Source: an uncultured Phycisphaerales bacterium
GTDB lineage: Bacteria; Planctomycetota; Phycisphaerae; Phycisphaerales; UBA1924
Reading direction: 5' to 3'
Assembly: GCA_937871915.1 (NCBI GenBank)
Contig: CALMPG010000051.1
Coordinates: 1-64,000, forward strand
Length of the DNA: 64,000 bases
Part shown: positions 25,630-35,754 of the stretch, piece by piece
Position numbering within the stretch: the first letter of the stretch is position 1
Layout of the letters: each line of letters opens with the position of its first letter
Program-made: the position numbers and the translations under genes
The notes under the pieces: generated by a model
Databases searched by the model: none
Seen by the model: only the letters and a program-made list of their open reading frames with translations
What the model was told of the DNA's origin: nothing

Positions 25630-27597
25630 GTGAAAGTGCAGAAGCGGAGCCGTATGGCCAAGTCCAATGTTGCGGAAGAGCGCGGCGAGTCCAAGTCCGA
25701 TTCCAAGTCGCGAGGGCGGCCTGCAAGGTCCGCCAAGGGCGAGGGCCCTGCCCCGGCGCCCCAGGCGTCGGCACCGGCGGCTCCTCCGCCGACGGCGCCG
25801 GCTCCGACGGCGCGTCCCGAGGCTCGGCCCGAACACCGGCCCGATTCCAGGCCGGATGCGCGTCCCGACCGGGGCGGTGATCGGTTCAACGGTCAGGGTG
25901 GATCGGGAGGCGAACGCCATGTTGGCTCGCAGGGTGGCGGGTTCCAAGGCGGCCCCCAGGATCGGGGAGAGCGAAATCAAGGCGGTGGTCATCAAGGTGG
26001 TGGTCATGGTGGCGGCCACCAGAGTCATCAGCCGCAGGGCCAGCGAGACGGTGGAGGGGGTGGCGGGGGCGGCTACGGGGGCCAGCAGTACCAGGGCGGC
26101 CATGGTGGGGGTGGCGGAGGCGGATACGGCAACGAGGGCGGCTTCGGGCGTCGTCGCAAGAAGAAGCGTCGTCGCGGCGGGGGCGGGTTTGAGGGCGGTG
26201 GAGGCGGTGGTGGGGGTGGCAGCCAGTGGCAGCGTCCGCTGGATTTCGCCCTTCCCAGCGACGAGGAACTCGAGCGGGAAGCGGCGGAACTGGACAAGAT
26301 CGCGGCCAAGATCGACCCGGCCACGCTCAAGAACCAGCTCTCCATCGCGCAGCTCCAGCGGATGGACATCGAGAAGCTTCACGCGGTGGCCGGCGATTCC
26401 GGGCTGGAGGAGTTCCACCAGATTCCCAAGCAGGAGCTGATCTTCAAGATCCTCAAGGCCCGGGCGGCCAAGCAGGGGTTGATGGTCGGCGAGGGGACGC
26501 TGGAGATCATGCCCGACAAGTTCGGGTTCCTGCGTTCGCCGGAGCAGTCGTACCTGAGCGGGCCGGATGACATCTACATCTCGCCGACGCAGATCCGGCG
26601 GTACGGGCTCAAGAAGGGGATGGTTGTCCGTGGGTTTATCCGTCCGCCCAAGGAGAACGAGCGGTACTTTGCGCTGCTGCGGGTGGACGAGGTGAACGGG
26701 CATCCGCCGGCGCACCTGCACAAGATCAGCAACTTCGAGGACCTCACGCCGCTGCACCCGGAGCAGCGGTTCATCCTGGAGACCGACCCGACGGAGATCG
26801 AGTGCCGCATCATCGATCTGGTCGCCCCGCTGGGCAAGGGCCAGCGGGCCTTGATCGTGGCCCCGCCGCGCACGGGCAAGACGGTGCTGCTGCAGAAGAT
26901 CACCAAGGCGATCGCGAAGAACAACCCGGACGTGAAGATCATCGTGCTGCTGGTGGACGAGCGTCCGGAGGAAGTGACGGACTTCAAGCGGAACACGATG
27001 CCGAGCGTGGAGGTGGTGGCGAGCACGTTCGACGAGCAGGCCAGCCGCCACGTTCAGGTGGCGGACATGGTGATCGAGAAGGCCAAGCGGATGGTGGAGT
27101 TCGGGGACGACGTGGTCATCCTGCTCGACTCGATCACGCGCCTGGCCCGGGCCCACAACACGGAGATGCCGCACTCGGGACGCATCATGTCGGGCGGCAT
27201 CGACGCGGGGGCCCTGCAGAGGCCCAAGAAGTTCTTCGGGGCGGCCCGGGCCATCGAGAATGGCGGCAGCCTGACCATCATCGGAACCGCCCTCACGGAC
27301 ACGGGGTCGAAGATGGACGAGGTGATCTTCGAGGAGTTCAAGGGGACGGGCAACAGCGAGCTGCACCTGGACCGGAAGCTCATGGACAAGCGCATCTACC
27401 CGTGCATCGACGTGGCGGCCTCGGGCACGCGGCGCGAGGAGCTGCTCATGGACCGGAAGGAACTCGAGCTGGTGTACCGGCTGCGGAAGGTGCTGGCGGA
27501 CATGAACGTGGTCGAGGCCATGGAGCTGCTCAAGAGCCGCCTGACCAAGGTCAAGACCAACGCCGAGTTCCTGATGACCATGGGCATGGGGAGCTGA
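25630..27597 (+). CDS. rho: Transcription termination factor Rho with long Gly/Arg-rich extension
   Basis: The 655-residue product starts at GTG 25630 (ATG 25654 is an alternative). Residues 1-195 are disordered: charged, then Ala/Pro, then Gly/Gln/His repeats and an [13 protein letters not shown] block. The RNA-binding domain follows ([20 protein letters not shown], then [16 protein letters not shown]). The ATPase core has PPRTGKT (near 413), [15 protein letters not shown] and [15 protein letters not shown]. Rho is a hexameric RNA-dependent helicase that terminates transcription. Gly/Arg-rich insertions occur in Rho of actinobacteria and Bacteroidetes and can promote condensates. The coincidence in this extension is an inference. 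Confidence 0.97.
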   Translation: MKVQKRSRMAKSNVAEERGESKSDSKSRGRPARSAKGEGPAPAPQASAPAAPPPTAPAPTARPEARPEHRPDSRPDARPDRGGDRFNGQGGSGGERHVGSQGGGFQGGPQDRGERNQGGGHQGGGHGGGHQSHQPQGQRDGGGGGGGGYGGQQYQGGHGGGGGGGYGNEGGFGRRRKKKRRRGGGGFEGGGGGGGGGSQWQRPLDFALPSDEELEREAAELDKIAAKIDPATLKNQLSIAQLQRMDIEKLHAVAGDSGLEEFHQIPKQELIFKILKARAAKQGLMVGEGTLEIMPDKFGFLRSPEQSYLSGPDDIYISPTQIRRYGLKKGMVVRGFIRPPKENERYFALLRVDEVNGHPPAHLHKISNFEDLTPLHPEQRFILETDPTEIECRIIDLVAPLGKGQRALIVAPPRTGKTVLLQKITKAIAKNNPDVKIIVLLVDERPEEVTDFKRNTMPSVEVVASTFDEQASRHVQVADMVIEKAKRMVEFGDDVVILLDSITRLARAHNTEMPHSGRIMSGGIDAGALQRPKKFFGAARAIENGGSLTIIGTALTDTGSKMDEVIFEEFKGTGNSELHLDRKLMDKRIYPCIDVAASGTRREELLMDRKELELVYRLRKVLADMNVVEAMELLKSRLTKVKTNAEFLMTMGMGS

Positions 27598-27722
27598 GCG
27601 AGAGTTCTCCACGGCCGCGTCGGACCGGCAAGGCCCGTCGGATCGCGGTATGCTCAGGCGCCGAGGCCCGCCGTTTGGGGGTCACCGGCGGAGGTGCGCC
27701 CGTGGAAACCGGAGGACAGTCG

Positions 27723-27992
27723 ATGCGGGGGTTGCTGCTCGTGCTCGCCTTTGTGTGGGGGTGGGTGCTGGTCTGCCTGGGTCCGCCGCTGGCGGCCAAA
27801 CTTCCTCAGTTCCTGGACGTATCTTCCCGATGGTTACACCTGCTCAGCGCGGCGTTTATCGCCTCGGGGGTCTTCGTGGTCGCGTTCTTTGCTTCGGGGT
27901 GCTTCCCGCGGGCGAACTGGAAGCTCCGGTTTGCGTGCGAGTTGATCCCCCTCTCGTGGCTCGGCTTCGTGATTTTTGGAGGATTGTTCTGA
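27723..27992 (+). CDS. Small three-helix membrane protein, unknown
   Basis: ATG 27723 has a strong GGAGG seven bases upstream and gives 89 residues with three membrane segments (LLLVLAFVWGWVLVCLG, HLLSAAFIASGVFVVAFF, LIPLSWLGFVIFGGLF). Its stop overlaps the next start as TGATG, so it is coupled to the large exported protein downstream. No family is recognised. Confidence 0.68.
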   Translation: MRGLLLVLAFVWGWVLVCLGPPLAAKLPQFLDVSSRWLHLLSAAFIASGVFVVAFFASGCFPRANWKLRFACELIPLSWLGFVIFGGLF

Positions 27993-30712
27993 TGGGTACC
28001 TGCGAGCAATCTTCACACCCGGGCCGACGGTCGGGCCGGGGACGACTGCGGGCCGTCGCGTGTGCGATTCTGGTCGCTTCGACGGGGGCGTGCGCCCACG
28101 CCGATCCCGACCCGCCCGAGCGATCGAGCGTGGAAACACTCGGCGCGTTCGCCGCGGCCCGGGTCGGCCTGCTGGACCTTCGGTTGTCCGGCGCGACCAC
28201 GCCGCGGGACTACCGGGTGGCCGAGGAGCTGTTGGGCGTGGCCGCCCGGCTGACCGACCAGTCGGCGTCGAATCTGGATGCGTCCCGCAGGTCCTCGGCC
28301 ATCGCCGACCAGCAGACGATCTACCGGCTGTACCTGGAGGCCGCGACGGGCGCGGACGACGTTCCGACGATCCGGCAGATCATCGCCCGGCTGGTGCAGC
28401 TCGACCCGCTGGACACGGTGTCCCAGTTGCGGCTCATCAGCGCGAAGATCTCGGACTACCAGACGGCCGACGAGCGATTGGCGGCGTACGAGCGATTCCT
28501 CGGTCCCGAGGGTGAGGTGTTCGACGACTCGGTGCGGAGCCGGCTTGCCGTGGACGCCGCGCTGCTGCTGCGCGAGCGGGGCGACAAGAAGGGGTTTGCC
28601 CGGATGCTCTCGCGGGCGATCGCTTTGGACCTGACCAACAAGGACGCGGCGATGCTCGGCATGACCTTCTGGGCGCAGAACCCGGAGGAGATCCCCGCGG
28701 AGGAGCGTCCGCTGGCGATGCTCGATTGGAAGTTCTGCGTGCTCAAGGCGGATCCGTTCGACGTGGCGGTGTACTCGTCGATCGTGGATCAGCTGCTGGG
28801 CGAGGGGGCGTACACGGGCGCGTTCCATTTCGCCAAGCTGCATCGCCAGTTGTGCGCGGTGCAGAACCGGCCGCTCACCGAGGCCGAGGAGTTTGCCTAC
28901 GACATCGCGGAGTGGAACGCGGTGGGTCCCGACGCGGTGATCCGTCGGCTGAGCGACCTCCTTGAGAAGGCCCGTCAACAGGCCTTTGAGCAACGGAAGA
29001 TCGCGGCCGAGCGTGGCCAGCCGGTGGACGGCCTGGCGCGCCCCGAGGAACTTCGGCTGTCCTTTGCGCAGGACCGGATGCGGGCGCTCGCCGCGGCGTC
29101 GCAGGGGGATCGCGAGCGGGCCGCGGTGTTCATCGGCGAGCTCGGCGAGACGGTTCGCGTGCGAAGCGAGCGGGCGATGGATCCCGCGAGGCGACCGGCG
29201 GGCATCACCGAGGAACAGGCCCTGGGCGCCACGCGCGTTGCCGCCGTGGAGCTCGCGTGGCTGCGGCTGTGGGTGGGCGTGCAGGTGTCGGAGGCGGCGG
29301 CGACGGTCGCGCAGCTCGCCGAGGCCGGGGCGCTCGACGAGGCCACCCACGCGCGGCTGGACGCCTGGGTGGCCCTGCGGACGGGGGAGACGGAACGGGC
29401 GGATCGCGCGTTGCGGGCGATCGCCGACCGGGACCCGATGGGGGCTCTGGGCCTGGCGGTGCTGGCGGAGGTTCGGGGGGACGAGGCCACGGCGGTGGTG
29501 CGGTATCGCGACCTTGCGTCGCGTTCGCCGGGCACGGACGTCGGCGCCTTCGCGGCGAGGCGGTACGGGGCGTTCGCCCGCGAGAAGCCGCGGTCCAGCG
29601 ACATCGCGATCGAGCTGGAGAAGAACGCCGCGGGCGTGCCGAAGTGGCTCGACGCGATGGTGGAGAATCCCCGCCGGATCATGACGCTGGAGGCGCGGGC
29701 GCTCCGCTCGGAGATCTCCCCGCTGGACCGGACGCCGGTGCGGGTGACGCTCCGCAACGTGTCTTCGATCCCGCTGGCGCTGGGGCCGAATCAGCCGCTC
29801 AACTCTCGCATCCTGTTCGGACCGGCCATCGAGACGGGCTCGGCCCGACTCCCGTCCAACGAGCTGGGGCACGTGGCCTCGCTGGACAGGCGGCTGCGGC
29901 TGCTCCCCAACGAGTCGGTGGACATCGTGACGTTTCCGGACATGGGCGTGCTGAGCTTCGTCGCCGAGCTGGCCCTTCCGGGGCAGTCTCGCATCCGGTG
30001 GCGGGTGCTCCAGGGCTTCCAGCTAGTCGATCAGAGGGTGTACGACGCGGGACCGCGGTGCCTGACGACCGACGTTGCGACGATGCTCCGCCGCCTTCCG
30101 AATCGGGCGGAGGCGGTGTTCACGGCGCTGCAGTACGCGTTGCAGACGGGCGGTCCACGGGAGATCGCCGACGCGGTGCTGTCGCTCAGGCTTCAGATGT
30201 CGATGGGCAGCAACCTCAACGCGGCGGACGTGGATCGCCTGATCGAGGTCATCGCCCGGCGGTTCGGCACGATGCAGCGTGCGTCCAAGATCATGGTGCT
30301 CTGCCTGGTGCCGTCGCAGGCGGACCTGCCGCAGGTGGTCCGGGTGGATCAGATTCTTCCGCAGGAAACCGACGAGGACGTGCTGTGCGTCGCCCTTGCC
30401 ACGCGCGTGGTTCGGCCGGACGACCCACTGCTGCGGGCCCCGGGAGTCCTCAAGTCCACCCGGCTGGCCTCGCTGGCGCAGGTCGTCCAGGATCGTCTGG
30501 CGTCGGGGACCCGGACGTACGCCACGTCGTCGCTGCAGGTGCCCGCGCTTGTCGGGGGCATCGCCCCGCCCGCCGAGCCGGAGGCGCCCAAGCCGCTCAA
30601 TCTGGACGGGGCCAAGCCCAACGATCCGAACGCGCCGGCCAGCCCGGGGCCGCAGCGGAGCGTCGCGCCCGTCGATCCGCCCGACCCTTCCCCGGTTCCC
30701 ATATTGCCATGA
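27992..30712 (+). CDS. Large exported helical-repeat protein, unknown function
   Basis: The 906-residue product starts within TGATG of the previous gene. Residues 15-36 form an export signal (RLRAVACAILVASTGACAHA); the Cys could be a weak lipobox but lacks the usual Leu at -3. The mature protein is mostly TPR-like helices up to about residue 560 (for example DKKGFARMLSRAIALDLTNK). A beta-rich region follows (about 565-700, PVRVTLRNVSSIPLALGP), then more helices and a Pro-rich tail. It overlaps the next gene (ATGA). The combination suggests an envelope scaffold. Family unknown. Confidence 0.72.
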   Translation: MGTCEQSSHPGRRSGRGRLRAVACAILVASTGACAHADPDPPERSSVETLGAFAAARVGLLDLRLSGATTPRDYRVAEELLGVAARLTDQSASNLDASRRSSAIADQQTIYRLYLEAATGADDVPTIRQIIARLVQLDPLDTVSQLRLISAKISDYQTADERLAAYERFLGPEGEVFDDSVRSRLAVDAALLLRERGDKKGFARMLSRAIALDLTNKDAAMLGMTFWAQNPEEIPAEERPLAMLDWKFCVLKADPFDVAVYSSIVDQLLGEGAYTGAFHFAKLHRQLCAVQNRPLTEAEEFAYDIAEWNAVGPDAVIRRLSDLLEKARQQAFEQRKIAAERGQPVDGLARPEELRLSFAQDRMRALAAASQGDRERAAVFIGELGETVRVRSERAMDPARRPAGITEEQALGATRVAAVELAWLRLWVGVQVSEAAATVAQLAEAGALDEATHARLDAWVALRTGETERADRALRAIADRDPMGALGLAVLAEVRGDEATAVVRYRDLASRSPGTDVGAFAARRYGAFAREKPRSSDIAIELEKNAAGVPKWLDAMVENPRRIMTLEARALRSEISPLDRTPVRVTLRNVSSIPLALGPNQPLNSRILFGPAIETGSARLPSNELGHVASLDRRLRLLPNESVDIVTFPDMGVLSFVAELALPGQSRIRWRVLQGFQLVDQRVYDAGPRCLTTDVATMLRRLPNRAEAVFTALQYALQTGGPREIADAVLSLRLQMSMGSNLNAADVDRLIEVIARRFGTMQRASKIMVLCLVPSQADLPQVVRVDQILPQETDEDVLCVALATRVVRPDDPLLRAPGVLKSTRLASLAQVVQDRLASGTRTYATSSLQVPALVGGIAPPAEPEAPKPLNLDGAKPNDPNAPASPGPQRSVAPVDPPDPSPVPILP

Positions 30713-31692
30713 CCAAGGCCGGCGGGCAAGCCCGGGTCCTGCGCATCGCCGCGAACGTCGCCGGGTGTCTGCTGCTGGTCGCGGCGGTCGTCGTGGTGTA
30801 CGGAAACCGCGGGATGCTCGCGGGCGCGTGGGGGGCGGCGGGCGAGGCCCCGGCATGGGTGTTTCCGGCGATCGCGCTGCTCCCGCTGGCGAACTGGGCG
30901 ATCACGTCGGCGATCTTCTGGACGCTGACGCGCCGATACGGGCGCGTGGGCCTCTGGGAGATGGGCGCGCTGATCGGCAGCGCGTGGCTGCTGAACATGC
31001 TCCCGTTCAAGCCCGGCCTCGTGGGACGGGTTGCGTATCACAAGGCCATCAGCGGGATCCCGATCCGGACGACGGTGCTGGTGACGCTTGTCGCGCTGTT
31101 GAGCGGGGGTCTGGGCGTGCTGGCGGCCATCGGGGTGCAGGTCGCGGCGGACTCGTCGCTTCGGGAGGCGGTGCCCACCGATCGTCTGTTGGTGATCGCC
31201 ATGTGCTTTGTGGCCGGGGCGGCCGTGCCGGTGATCCTCCTGTGGGTCCGCAGGGGCTGGGTGGTGGCGGGTTCGCATTCGGGCGATGTGGCGATCGCGG
31301 TCGCCCTGCGCATCGTTGACACCCACGTGTGGGCGTTGCGATATTGGCTGGCGTTCGGGCTCATCGGGCAGGGTCAGCCCTACGGCGTGTGTGTGATCGT
31401 GTCCGGGGTGAGCCAACTGGCGGGCCAGTTTCCCATCCAGGTGGGGGTGCGGGAGTGGGCCGTGGGAGTCTCGACGAGCGCTCTGCGGGGCGGCGCGGCC
31501 GTTTCCGCGGCCACCGTGGCGCCGGGCATGACGGTCGATCTCATCGGGCGCGCCGCGGAAGTGGTTTGTGCGATTCCTGTCGGGCTGGTGAGCTTTGTCT
31601 GGGTCCACCGCCGGCTGGCCCTGGTGGGCGGGGAGGCACAAACGCGGGCCATGGGGAAACTCCCTCCCCCATCCGGGCGTATGAACGATTGA
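30709..31692 (+). CDS. Multi-pass membrane protein, flippase-like (UPF0104/LPG-synthase TM type)
   Basis: The 327-residue product has about eight membrane segments. Segments such as WLLNMLPFKPGLVGRVAYHK and GVSQLAGQFPIQVGVREWAV resemble the membrane domain shared by UPF0104 proteins and lysylphosphatidylglycerol synthases (the -N-x-hydrophobic-P-x-x-x-G- and -P-hydrophobic-G-x-R-E- turns). The aminoacyl-transferase domain of MprF is absent. A lipid or polyprenyl flippase role is possible but unproven. It is the last gene of the 27723-31692 coupled unit. Confidence 0.65.
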   Translation: MTKAGGQARVLRIAANVAGCLLLVAAVVVVYGNRGMLAGAWGAAGEAPAWVFPAIALLPLANWAITSAIFWTLTRRYGRVGLWEMGALIGSAWLLNMLPFKPGLVGRVAYHKAISGIPIRTTVLVTLVALLSGGLGVLAAIGVQVAADSSLREAVPTDRLLVIAMCFVAGAAVPVILLWVRRGWVVAGSHSGDVAIAVALRIVDTHVWALRYWLAFGLIGQGQPYGVCVIVSGVSQLAGQFPIQVGVREWAVGVSTSALRGGAAVSAATVAPGMTVDLIGRAAEVVCAIPVGLVSFVWVHRRLALVGGEAQTRAMGKLPPPSGRMND

Positions 31693-31835
31693 GTTCCTGG
31701 AGCGGGGCAGGAGCCGATAACAGCCTTGGATTGAGTCGGAAGCCCCCGCACGCGGGGTGTCGGTGCCGGCGCGTCGAGCGTGCGCCGGGGCGGGTCGATG
31801 TCTAGTGGCGTGGGTGAATCAAGGTTGGTGGGCAG

Positions 31836-32963
31836 ATCGCCAGGGTCAACAAGAGCGAACAAGACCACCAGCGCTTCCGCCAGATCGTGCGCGGCAAGAT
31901 CCGCCACGACCTGAGGCGGTTCATCTCGCGCGGCGAGTTCATCGGGCAGGAGGGGGGGCGCTACGTCTCGGTGCCGGTGCACGACATCGACATTCCGACG
32001 TTCCGGTACGGGGACAACTCCGGCGGCGTGGGCATGGGCGAGGGGGAGGAGGGCGACACGCCGGGCAAGGGCAAGGGGCGGGCGGGCGACCAGCCGGGCA
32101 AGCACGTGCTGGAGGTGGACGTTTCGCTGGAAGAGCTCGCCGACATTCTGGGCGAGGAGCTGCGCCTGCCGCGCATCGAGCCCAAGGGCGAGCACAACAT
32201 CACGACCATCCGGGACAAGTACTCGGGGGTGCGGCCGACGGGTCCGGCGAGCCTGCGGCACTTCAAGCGGTCGTACAAGGAAGCCCTGAAGCGGCAGCTG
32301 GCGCTGGGGACGTACAACCCGGAGGACCCGGTGATCGTGCCGATCAAGCGGGACCTGCGGTACCGCTCGTGGACGGAGGTGAAGAAGCCGCAGAGCAACG
32401 CGCTGATCGTGTACATGATGGACGTCTCGGGGTCGATGGGCGACGAGCAGAAGGACCTGGTGCGGCTCGAGGCGTTCTGGATCGACACGTGGCTGCGGCG
32501 GAACTACGAGGGCGTGGAGAGCCGGTACATCGTGCACGACGTGGCCGCGCAGGAGGTCGATCGGCGGACGTTCTTCACGGTTCGCGAGGACGGGGGCACT
32601 CGCATCTCCAGCGCGTACCAGAAGTGCGGCGAGATCCTCGAGCAGCACTACGACCCGGGGGACTGGAACACGTACCTGTTTCACTTTTCCGACGGGGACA
32701 ACTCCTCCGAGGGGGACAATCGCACCTGCGTGCAGATCATCGAGAAGGAGCTGCTGCCGCGGATCAACATGTTCGGCTATTGCCAGGTCGCCAGCCCGTA
32801 CGGCTCGGGGAGTTTCATCAACGTGCTGCGGGAATCGTTCGGCGCGGGGGGGGGGGGATCGGGCGCGGGGGCGGCGCCGGGGGAGAAAGTGGTGACCAGC
32901 CGGGTGAACGGGCGGGACGACATCTACGAGTCGCTGCGGACGTTTTTCAGGGCGGGCAAGTAG
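31836..32963 (+). CDS. DUF444 (YeaH-like) protein with VWA domain
   Basis: The product reads ..ARVNKSEQDHQRFRQIVRGK, IRHDLRRFISRGEFIGQEGG, then VSVPVHDIDIPTFRYGDN, typical of DUF444. A von Willebrand A domain has the MIDAS start MDVSGSMGD and later FHFSDGDNSSEGDN. DUF444 proteins are usually encoded with the PrkA kinase and SpoVR and act in stress or stationary-phase responses. Neither partner is in the window. The conserved N-terminus extends to 31836, where the codon is ATC. The first canonical start (GTG 31887) would remove the conserved EQDHxRFRQIV stretch. A TGA at 31815 blocks any earlier start. Confidence 0.87.
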   Translation: MARVNKSEQDHQRFRQIVRGKIRHDLRRFISRGEFIGQEGGRYVSVPVHDIDIPTFRYGDNSGGVGMGEGEEGDTPGKGKGRAGDQPGKHVLEVDVSLEELADILGEELRLPRIEPKGEHNITTIRDKYSGVRPTGPASLRHFKRSYKEALKRQLALGTYNPEDPVIVPIKRDLRYRSWTEVKKPQSNALIVYMMDVSGSMGDEQKDLVRLEAFWIDTWLRRNYEGVESRYIVHDVAAQEVDRRTFFTVREDGGTRISSAYQKCGEILEQHYDPGDWNTYLFHFSDGDNSSEGDNRTCVQIIEKELLPRINMFGYCQVASPYGSGSFINVLRESFGAGGGGSGAGAAPGEKVVTSRVNGRDDIYESLRTFFRAGK

Positions 32964-33023
32964 GCGGGCCGCCGTCGCCGTAGAGTTCGGTGCGAGGGGG
33001 CGTGGGGAGGGGTGGGGGGAGTT

Positions 33024-33452
33024 GTGAGCCGGCCCGTGCTGATCTTTCCGATCTTTGCCACGCTGGTGTGGGCGCTGGCCATGTACTGGCGGCGGCGGTG
33101 GCCGTCGTTTGCGATCGTGTCGGCGTCGCTGGTGCTGCTGCTGGGCGTGTCGCGGATATTCGCCGCGTGGCACGAGCACCTGCCGCCGATGAGCCACTTG
33201 TTCTACGAGTTGCTGTGGCCGTACATCGGGCTCATCGGCGCGATCGGGTATTACATTTGCCTCCTGCCGCGCCGGCCTTCGGGGGACCTGTATTGCCGAT
33301 CGTGCGGCTACCACCTGGCCGGGCTGAATCCGGCGGGGCTGAACTGCCCGGAGTGCGGGGCGCAGTGGAGGGGCGCCGGGAGCGGGCTGGAGCCGCCGCC
33401 GGAAGCACTGATCCCGATTCCGCGCGGACCGGGGAAGAGGCGCGTGATGTAG
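33024..33452 (+). CDS. Membrane protein with C-terminal zinc ribbon, unknown
   Basis: Starting at GTG 33024 (GTG 33012 is an alternative) the product has about 142 residues: three membrane segments, then a zinc ribbon CRSCGYHLAGLNPAGLNCPECG in the C-terminal third. Short TM-plus-ribbon proteins of this type are frequent in planctomycetes, and the 20984-21745 gene is another here. Role unknown. It ends 124 bases before the convergent GldG-like gene. Confidence 0.66.
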   Translation: MSRPVLIFPIFATLVWALAMYWRRRWPSFAIVSASLVLLLGVSRIFAAWHEHLPPMSHLFYELLWPYIGLIGAIGYYICLLPRRPSGDLYCRSCGYHLAGLNPAGLNCPECGAQWRGAGSGLEPPPEALIPIPRGPGKRRVM

Positions 33453-33576
33453 CGCGGGCATCGTGCCCGTGCGGTGGATGCGTGCGCGGAGCGAGCGACC
33501 GGGCGCACCGGGCACGAGCGGGGGTGTCGGATCGCCGAGCGAGGGCGTTGCGGCCGGCACGGGCGGGACGTCCGTG

Positions 33577-35754
33577 CTACCCGCGTGCCAGCCGCCAGAC
33601 CGCCCCGAGCAGGAGGATCAGCAGCGGCAGTCCGCCGATGAGGCCCCATCGCAGGGTGCTGAGCATGCCGTCGCTCAGGGCGGGGATTCGGGGGACCTCG
33701 CGGGCGGTTGCGCTGGCGCTGATGAGCGACTCCTGGCCGGCGAGCCAGTGGATGCTCGCGTCGAGAAGTTCCATGTTGCCGGGATACGCCGGCACACGCT
33801 GGCCGCCGACCTCGGCCTCGGCCCCGATGACCTCGGCGGAGATCCACTTGTTCGAGCCGATCACGACCACCCGCTGCTTCCCGCCTGTCCCCGCGGGCGC
33901 TGACCGCTCGGCGGCGACGACGATCGGCCACCCTTTCGGCGCGGCCGTGGGCCAGGATCCGAAGATGTCGTCGTGGGTCGGATCGGGCGAGGGCGGGTTG
34001 GCGAGCATGGCCTGCTGCTCGCTTGGAATCTGCGAGAAGCCGAGCCATTCCGACTCGGCCCAGACGTCGCGACTTGACGAGTCGATCACGACCACCGGTT
34101 GCACGCCTTGGGCTTTGTCGGCGATGGCCACGGGGACCGCCCAGGGCAGGTAGGTCGCCAGGCCGCGGATGGCCTTGGCGATGGGATGGTCGGTGTGCGG
34201 GTCGGTCACGATGGTGTCGGCCGTCACCACACGGCCTCGCGGGCCGGTGGTCTGGTGGAGCAGCGGTCGGCCGCTGTCGAGGCGGATGCCCAGGGGACCG
34301 AGGACCTCGGCCATCGGGTCTTTTTGCCCGAGGGACTGCATCGTCGAGGGAACCTCGCAGAAGAGCACGCGCTTGCCGGCGTCGATCAGCTTGGTGCAGG
34401 CCGCGACGAGCTTGCCGAGGCGGAGGGCGTCGTCGCTGGTGTTTGCGCCCATGGAGAGCACGATGTAGACCACCGGTCGCTTGCCCGGCGGATCGAGCGA
34501 CTTGAGCACCGGGGGTTCTGCGTCGAGGGCGGCGGGCCACTCGGCCGCGTCGATGCCGCGAAGACGCAGACGCTCGACGATCGGGAGGACGGGGCGGAAG
34601 TCCGGGGCGATGCGGATATCGCGCCCGTGGACGAAGACGACGATCGGGGCGTCGTCGCGGGCGAGGGTGGTGATCGCGCCGGCGAGGAGCTCCTCGGTGC
34701 GGGCCCGCAGGTCGAGCTGGATGCCGTCCTGTGCGCCGGGGGAGCGGGGCGGGAAGATGGCCGAGAGTTCGACGCTGGTGACCGTCGTCCGATGGTCGGT
34801 CGAGGGGGGGGCGATGACGATGGCCGCGCTGGAGCGTTCGAGCACGCGGAGCACCGAGCCGATGGGGGTCCGGGGCAGGTCGTCGAGCAGGCCGAGGGAC
34901 TGGCCGATGAGGGTGCGGAGGGCGTTGGCCTCGGCGGCGGGGGCGCGGGCCTGGGAGCGGACTTCAAGAGAGAGGAGTTTGTCGTCGGTGCTGCGAGTGA
35001 TCTGCTCGAGGGTGTCGCCGGCTTTTCCCACGAGTTCCAGGGCGGCGGAGACTGGCACGCGCAGCGCGGCCACGGCCTCGTCGGTCGCGGGTGCGGGCGA
35101 GCGCGGGCCGCCCGCGGAGTGCGTCGCCGCGTCCCTGGCCGCGAGTTGGGCCTTGGAGAGGTCCTCGGCGGCGACGCGGCAGCGTGCGGAGAGGTCGGCG
35201 AAGAGGCGTTGCAGGCCGGGTCCGCTCGGGTCGGAGTCCTTGACGCTGTCCTTGAGGGCCGAGAGGCGGGTGGAGAGGGCGCCGAGGGCGGCGACGTGGC
35301 CCGCGACGGCCTGGGAAGCACGCTCGAGGCCGTCGCGCTGCTTGTCCAGCGCGGGCTTGAAGCGGGCGACGAGCCGGCCGACGAGCGCGTCGAGGTCGGT
35401 CAGGCCGCGCGGCGAGGAGACGTCGATGATCGTCGTTCGCACGTGCGACGAGGCCCGGGAGAAGTTGTCGAGCACGTCCTGGGTCCGGCGGGCGGCGGCG
35501 GGGTCGAGGGTGGAGAAGTTGGCGGTGACAACGACCTCGTACTCGCCGGTGAGCGAGGTGAGCAGGGCCTCGGTGCGAGGGGAGAGGTGGTGCTCGCGGG
35601 TGGAGGTGGCGTCGAAGCGGCGCGGGAAGCGTTCGGCGAGGATGCCGGCGAAGGCGCAGCAGGCGGTGACGGCGAAGACCAGCGCGATGGTCTGGAACGC
35701 GAAGCGGGTGCGCCGGATGACGGCGGGCTTGGTGAGCGTGTTGGGGGAGCTCAT
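33577..35754 (-). CDS. GldG-like ABC-exporter auxiliary protein
   Basis: The 725-residue product has an N-terminal membrane anchor (about 19-40), the Gld-type extracytoplasmic domain (DATSTREHHLSPRTEALLTSLTG, YEVVVTANFS), a long coiled-coil-like helical insert (about 110-270) and a C-terminal membrane segment (WGLIGGLPLLILLLGAVW). Gld-type proteins pair with a GldA ATPase and GldF permease. Both are immediately upstream and coupled by ATGA overlaps. The coiled-coil insert is longer than in typical GldG (about 500-600 residues). Substrate unknown. Confidence 0.85.
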   Translation of the reverse strand: MSSPNTLTKPAVIRRTRFAFQTIALVFAVTACCAFAGILAERFPRRFDATSTREHHLSPRTEALLTSLTGEYEVVVTANFSTLDPAAARRTQDVLDNFSRASSHVRTTIIDVSSPRGLTDLDALVGRLVARFKPALDKQRDGLERASQAVAGHVAALGALSTRLSALKDSVKDSDPSGPGLQRLFADLSARCRVAAEDLSKAQLAARDAATHSAGGPRSPAPATDEAVAALRVPVSAALELVGKAGDTLEQITRSTDDKLLSLEVRSQARAPAAEANALRTLIGQSLGLLDDLPRTPIGSVLRVLERSSAAIVIAPPSTDHRTTVTSVELSAIFPPRSPGAQDGIQLDLRARTEELLAGAITTLARDDAPIVVFVHGRDIRIAPDFRPVLPIVERLRLRGIDAAEWPAALDAEPPVLKSLDPPGKRPVVYIVLSMGANTSDDALRLGKLVAACTKLIDAGKRVLFCEVPSTMQSLGQKDPMAEVLGPLGIRLDSGRPLLHQTTGPRGRVVTADTIVTDPHTDHPIAKAIRGLATYLPWAVPVAIADKAQGVQPVVVIDSSSRDVWAESEWLGFSQIPSEQQAMLANPPSPDPTHDDIFGSWPTAAPKGWPIVVAAERSAPAGTGGKQRVVVIGSNKWISAEVIGAEAEVGGQRVPAYPGNMELLDASIHWLAGQESLISASATAREVPRIPALSDGMLSTLRWGLIGGLPLLILLLGAVWRLARG

